This document shows positions 62,498 through 64,000 of a stretch of 64,000 nt of DNA, one piece after another. Origin of the DNA: Bacteroidaceae bacterium (lineage in GTDB: Bacteria > Bacteroidota > Bacteroidia > Bacteroidales > Bacteroidaceae); NCBI GenBank assembly GCA_017469525.1, contig JAFUGG010000024.1, forward strand, positions 37,326 to 101,325, given 5' to 3'. The notes below the pieces were generated by a model. The model saw only the letters and a program-made list of their open reading frames with translations. It searched no databases and was not told where the DNA came from. How positions within the stretch are numbered: position 1 is the first letter of the stretch; every line of letters starts with the position of its first letter. A program made the position numbers and the translations under genes.

Positions 62498-62659
62498 CAA
62501 AGAAATTAAGAATTAAAAGTTAAGAATGAAGAATTATAAGGCATAAAGGACAAAAATGACATGGCGACAAATAATTTTTCACTTTTCACTTTATTTTCCT
62601 TTCTTTGTGCAGGAAACAAGCATAAAAACCGTAAAACAATCAATTTGTAACTTAAAACA

Positions 62660-63631
62660 ATGGACAAAGTGAAACCTTATGTGATTGGTGTGGACCTGGG
62701 TGGTACCAACACCGTGTTCGGAGTCGTTAACGCTCGCGGCGAAGTCGTTGCAGAGAACAGCATCAAGACTCAGCAGTACAAGACAGCCGAGGCCTTCGTC
62801 GAGGCTGGCGTGGCTTGCTTGAAGCCCCTTCTGGCACAGATTGGCGGAGCTGACCAAGTGCAGGGCATGGGCATCGGAGCTCCTAACGGTAACTACTACA
62901 ACGGCACCATCGAGTTCGCTCCCAACCTGCCTTGGGCTCACGAGGGCATCATTCCTCTGGCCGACATGTTCAACAAGGCAACTGGCATTCCCGTGAAGCT
63001 CACCAACGACGCCAACGCCGCAGCAATGGGCGAGATGGCTTATGGCGCAGCTCGTGGCATGAAGAACTTCATCGTCATCACCCTCGGAACAGGTGTGGGC
63101 AGCGGTATCGTCGTGAACGGACAGATTGTCTATGGTAGCGACGGCTTTGCTGGCGAGCTCGGTCATGTCATCATGGACCGCACAGAGAAAGGTCGCAGCT
63201 GTGGTTGCGGACGTACTGGCTGCCTCGAGGCTTATTGCTCCGCTACAGGTGTGGCACGTACCGCTCGCGAAATCCTTGCCAACACCAAGCGTCCCTCTCT
63301 GCTTCGCGACAAGCCAGCCGAGGAGATTGAGTCTCTCGACGTCAGCATCGCAGCCAGCAAGGGCGACAAGGTGGCCAACGAGATTTTCCAGTTCACCGGC
63401 AAGATGCTGGGCGAGGCTTGTGCCGACTTCGCAGCCTTCTCCAGCCCCGAAGCATTCATCTTCTTTGGTGGCCTGTGCAAGGCAGGCGACCTCATCATGA
63501 AGCCCATCGAAGAGGCCTACAACAAAGCCGTGCTCAAGATTTTCCAGGGCAAGGCCAAATTCCTCGTATCCGGCCTGATGAACGCCAATGCCGCCGTCCT
63601 CGGTGCCAGCGCCCTGGGTTGGGAAGAATAA
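62660..63631 (+). CDS. ROK-family glucokinase
   Basis: A 323-residue sugar kinase of the ROK family. The ATP loop is VIGVDLGGTNTVFGVV, sugar and catalytic residues lie in LTNDANAAAMGEMAYGAARG, the second phosphate motif is ITLGTGVGSGIVVNG and the zinc-binding signature is CGCGRTGCLEAYCS. It has no N-terminal helix-turn-helix, so it is an enzyme rather than a repressor. It phosphorylates glucose or a related hexose in the cytoplasm. A weak -7-like box (TTTCTTTG) lies at 62600-62607, and a terminator follows. Confidence 0.95.
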   Translation: MDKVKPYVIGVDLGGTNTVFGVVNARGEVVAENSIKTQQYKTAEAFVEAGVACLKPLLAQIGGADQVQGMGIGAPNGNYYNGTIEFAPNLPWAHEGIIPLADMFNKATGIPVKLTNDANAAAMGEMAYGAARGMKNFIVITLGTGVGSGIVVNGQIVYGSDGFAGELGHVIMDRTEKGRSCGCGRTGCLEAYCSATGVARTAREILANTKRPSLLRDKPAEEIESLDVSIAASKGDKVANEIFQFTGKMLGEACADFAAFSSPEAFIFFGGLCKAGDLIMKPIEEAYNKAVLKIFQGKAKFLVSGLMNANAAVLGASALGWEE

Positions 63632-63660
63632 GGGAAATCCGAAAATAAAAGAACAGAAAC

Positions 63661-63686
63661 AAGCCCTCGCCAAAAGCGGGGGCTAT
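63661..63686 (+). terminator. Terminator of the glucokinase gene
   Basis: AAGCCCTCGC and GCGGGGGCT pair across CAAAA and are followed by ATTTTG. Confidence 0.78.
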
Positions 63687-63704
63687 TTTGTGTCGAAACT
63701 ACGT

Positions 63705-63768
63705 GTTGCTTTTGTTGCTCTCTCTCAAATCGCGATGTTGCTTTTGTTGCTTTTGTTGCTTTTGTTGA
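63705..63768. repeat. TTGTTGCTT nine-base repeats
   Basis: GTTGCTTTT is repeated in register at 63737-63763 and once near 63705, interrupted by CTCTCTCTCAAATCGCGAT. It shares TTGC and TTGCTC motifs with the 22-bp arrays but not their period. Confidence 0.7.
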
Positions 63769-63864
63769 GGGTTAGAACGGCAAATCCATTATTGGTTCTT
63801 CTTCGCAGGCAAAAAGGCATGGCATCAAGGTTTCGAATTTCGCAATGTCCTTAATTTTAGGCGT

Positions 63865-63925
63865 ATAGGTCATTTTGCAGGATAGTTTAGTAGTACTTTG
63901 TTTCAATGGGTCAAATTGCAGGATA
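63865..63925 (+). promoter_or_regulatory. Two direct repeats upstream of a right-edge promoter
   Basis: ATAGGTCATTTTGCAGGATA at 63865-63884 and ATGGGTCAAATTGCAGGATA at 63906-63925 match at 17 of 20 positions and are 41 bp apart, close to four helical turns. They lie just upstream of the promoter at 63943-63974, which fits a binding site for an activator. Confidence 0.72.
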
Positions 63926-63942
63926 AGAAAAATCCGTTTTTA

Positions 63943-63974
63943 TTTGTCCATGTCTTCCGTATTGAGTATCTTTG
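63943..63974 (+). promoter_or_regulatory. Promoter reading out of the right edge
   Basis: TTTG at 63943-63946 and TATCTTTG at 63967-63974 are separated by 20 bp, the standard Bacteroidetes -33/-7 layout. The gene lies beyond the window. Confidence 0.75.
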
Positions 63975-64000
63975 CTCCGCAGTCTGAAGCATAGTGGAGC

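Noticed and set aside
63772..63873. Small minus-strand ORF of 33 residues
   Set aside because: It overlaps the direct repeat at 63865 and has no promoter or supporting context; the composition gives no family.

Overview
The window reads as one continuous chromosome segment of a Bacteroidales bacterium, probably of the Prevotellaceae or a close family. The reasons are promoters of the Bacteroidetes type (TAnnTTTG -7 box, seen as TACCTTTG or TATCTTTG before many genes), few purine-rich ribosome binding sites, a SusC/SusD pair, cargo proteins with type IX secretion-like C-terminal tails, a family C25 (gingipain-type) peptidase, and families I associate with the phylum (DUF4924, DUF4302, the DUF4105/Lnb lipoprotein acyltransferase family). 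No rRNA, tRNA, CRISPR array, prophage or insertion sequence was seen.

Layout. 1-2002: an AMP-forming acyl-CoA synthetase cut by the left edge and its XRE-cupin regulator. 2498-10069: a leftward arginine/proline operon (argR, a GNAT, argG, argC, argD, proC, proB, proA) behind a promoter with a cluster of candidate ArgR half-sites. 10204-14145: a tightly packed envelope operon (coaX, an outer-membrane barrel protein, lptC, a CNNM/CorC protein). 14544-23615: rightward envelope and secretion genes (Lnb-like acyltransferase, a phosphatase-like protein without metal ligands, secA, a small acidic protein, a PpiD-like chaperone). 24018-37279: a leftward SusC/SusD locus with a zinc-metallohydrolase lipoprotein, a DUF4302 lipoprotein, a 953-residue secreted protein and an M6 protease, probably for using peptides or proteins. 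37841-42720: an oxaloacetate decarboxylase alpha-like protein without a biotin lysine, then the dnaA operon, whose second gene fuses a nitroreductase to the C-terminal part of a class II ribonucleotide reductase. 43240-45338: a small ORF, rpe and a short comEC. 45355-53873: secreted proteins of the type IX kind, a C25 peptidase, a membrane TPR-HTH regulator and an outer-membrane carboxypeptidase-regulatory-like protein. 54263-64000: a ClC channel, a YrdC-family enzyme, a RelB/YafQ-type toxin-antitoxin pair, an Ig-like/FISUMP secreted protein, prfC, a DUF4924 protein, a LysE exporter and a ROK glucokinase.

The most unusual layer lies between the genes. Eight intergenic loci hold short tandem arrays with the same 22-bp period. 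The unit sequence differs between most loci but is nearly uniform within each, and many units are palindromic around ACGT or CATG. Three loci carry almost the same 66-bp near-perfect palindrome of three units. A second family, a CTCCCC...GGGGAG palindrome, lies inside the coding sequence of proA, proB, prfC and a secreted protein. One almost identical 33-bp copy is translated in two different frames in proA and proB, and another adds about 27 residues to the G domain of release factor 3. Other repeat pairs form the C-termini of CoaX and the DUF4924 protein. A possible structured leader RNA with competing pairings lies at 58990-59138. The genes are otherwise mostly recognisable families; the 22-bp arrays are my best candidate for an undescribed system.
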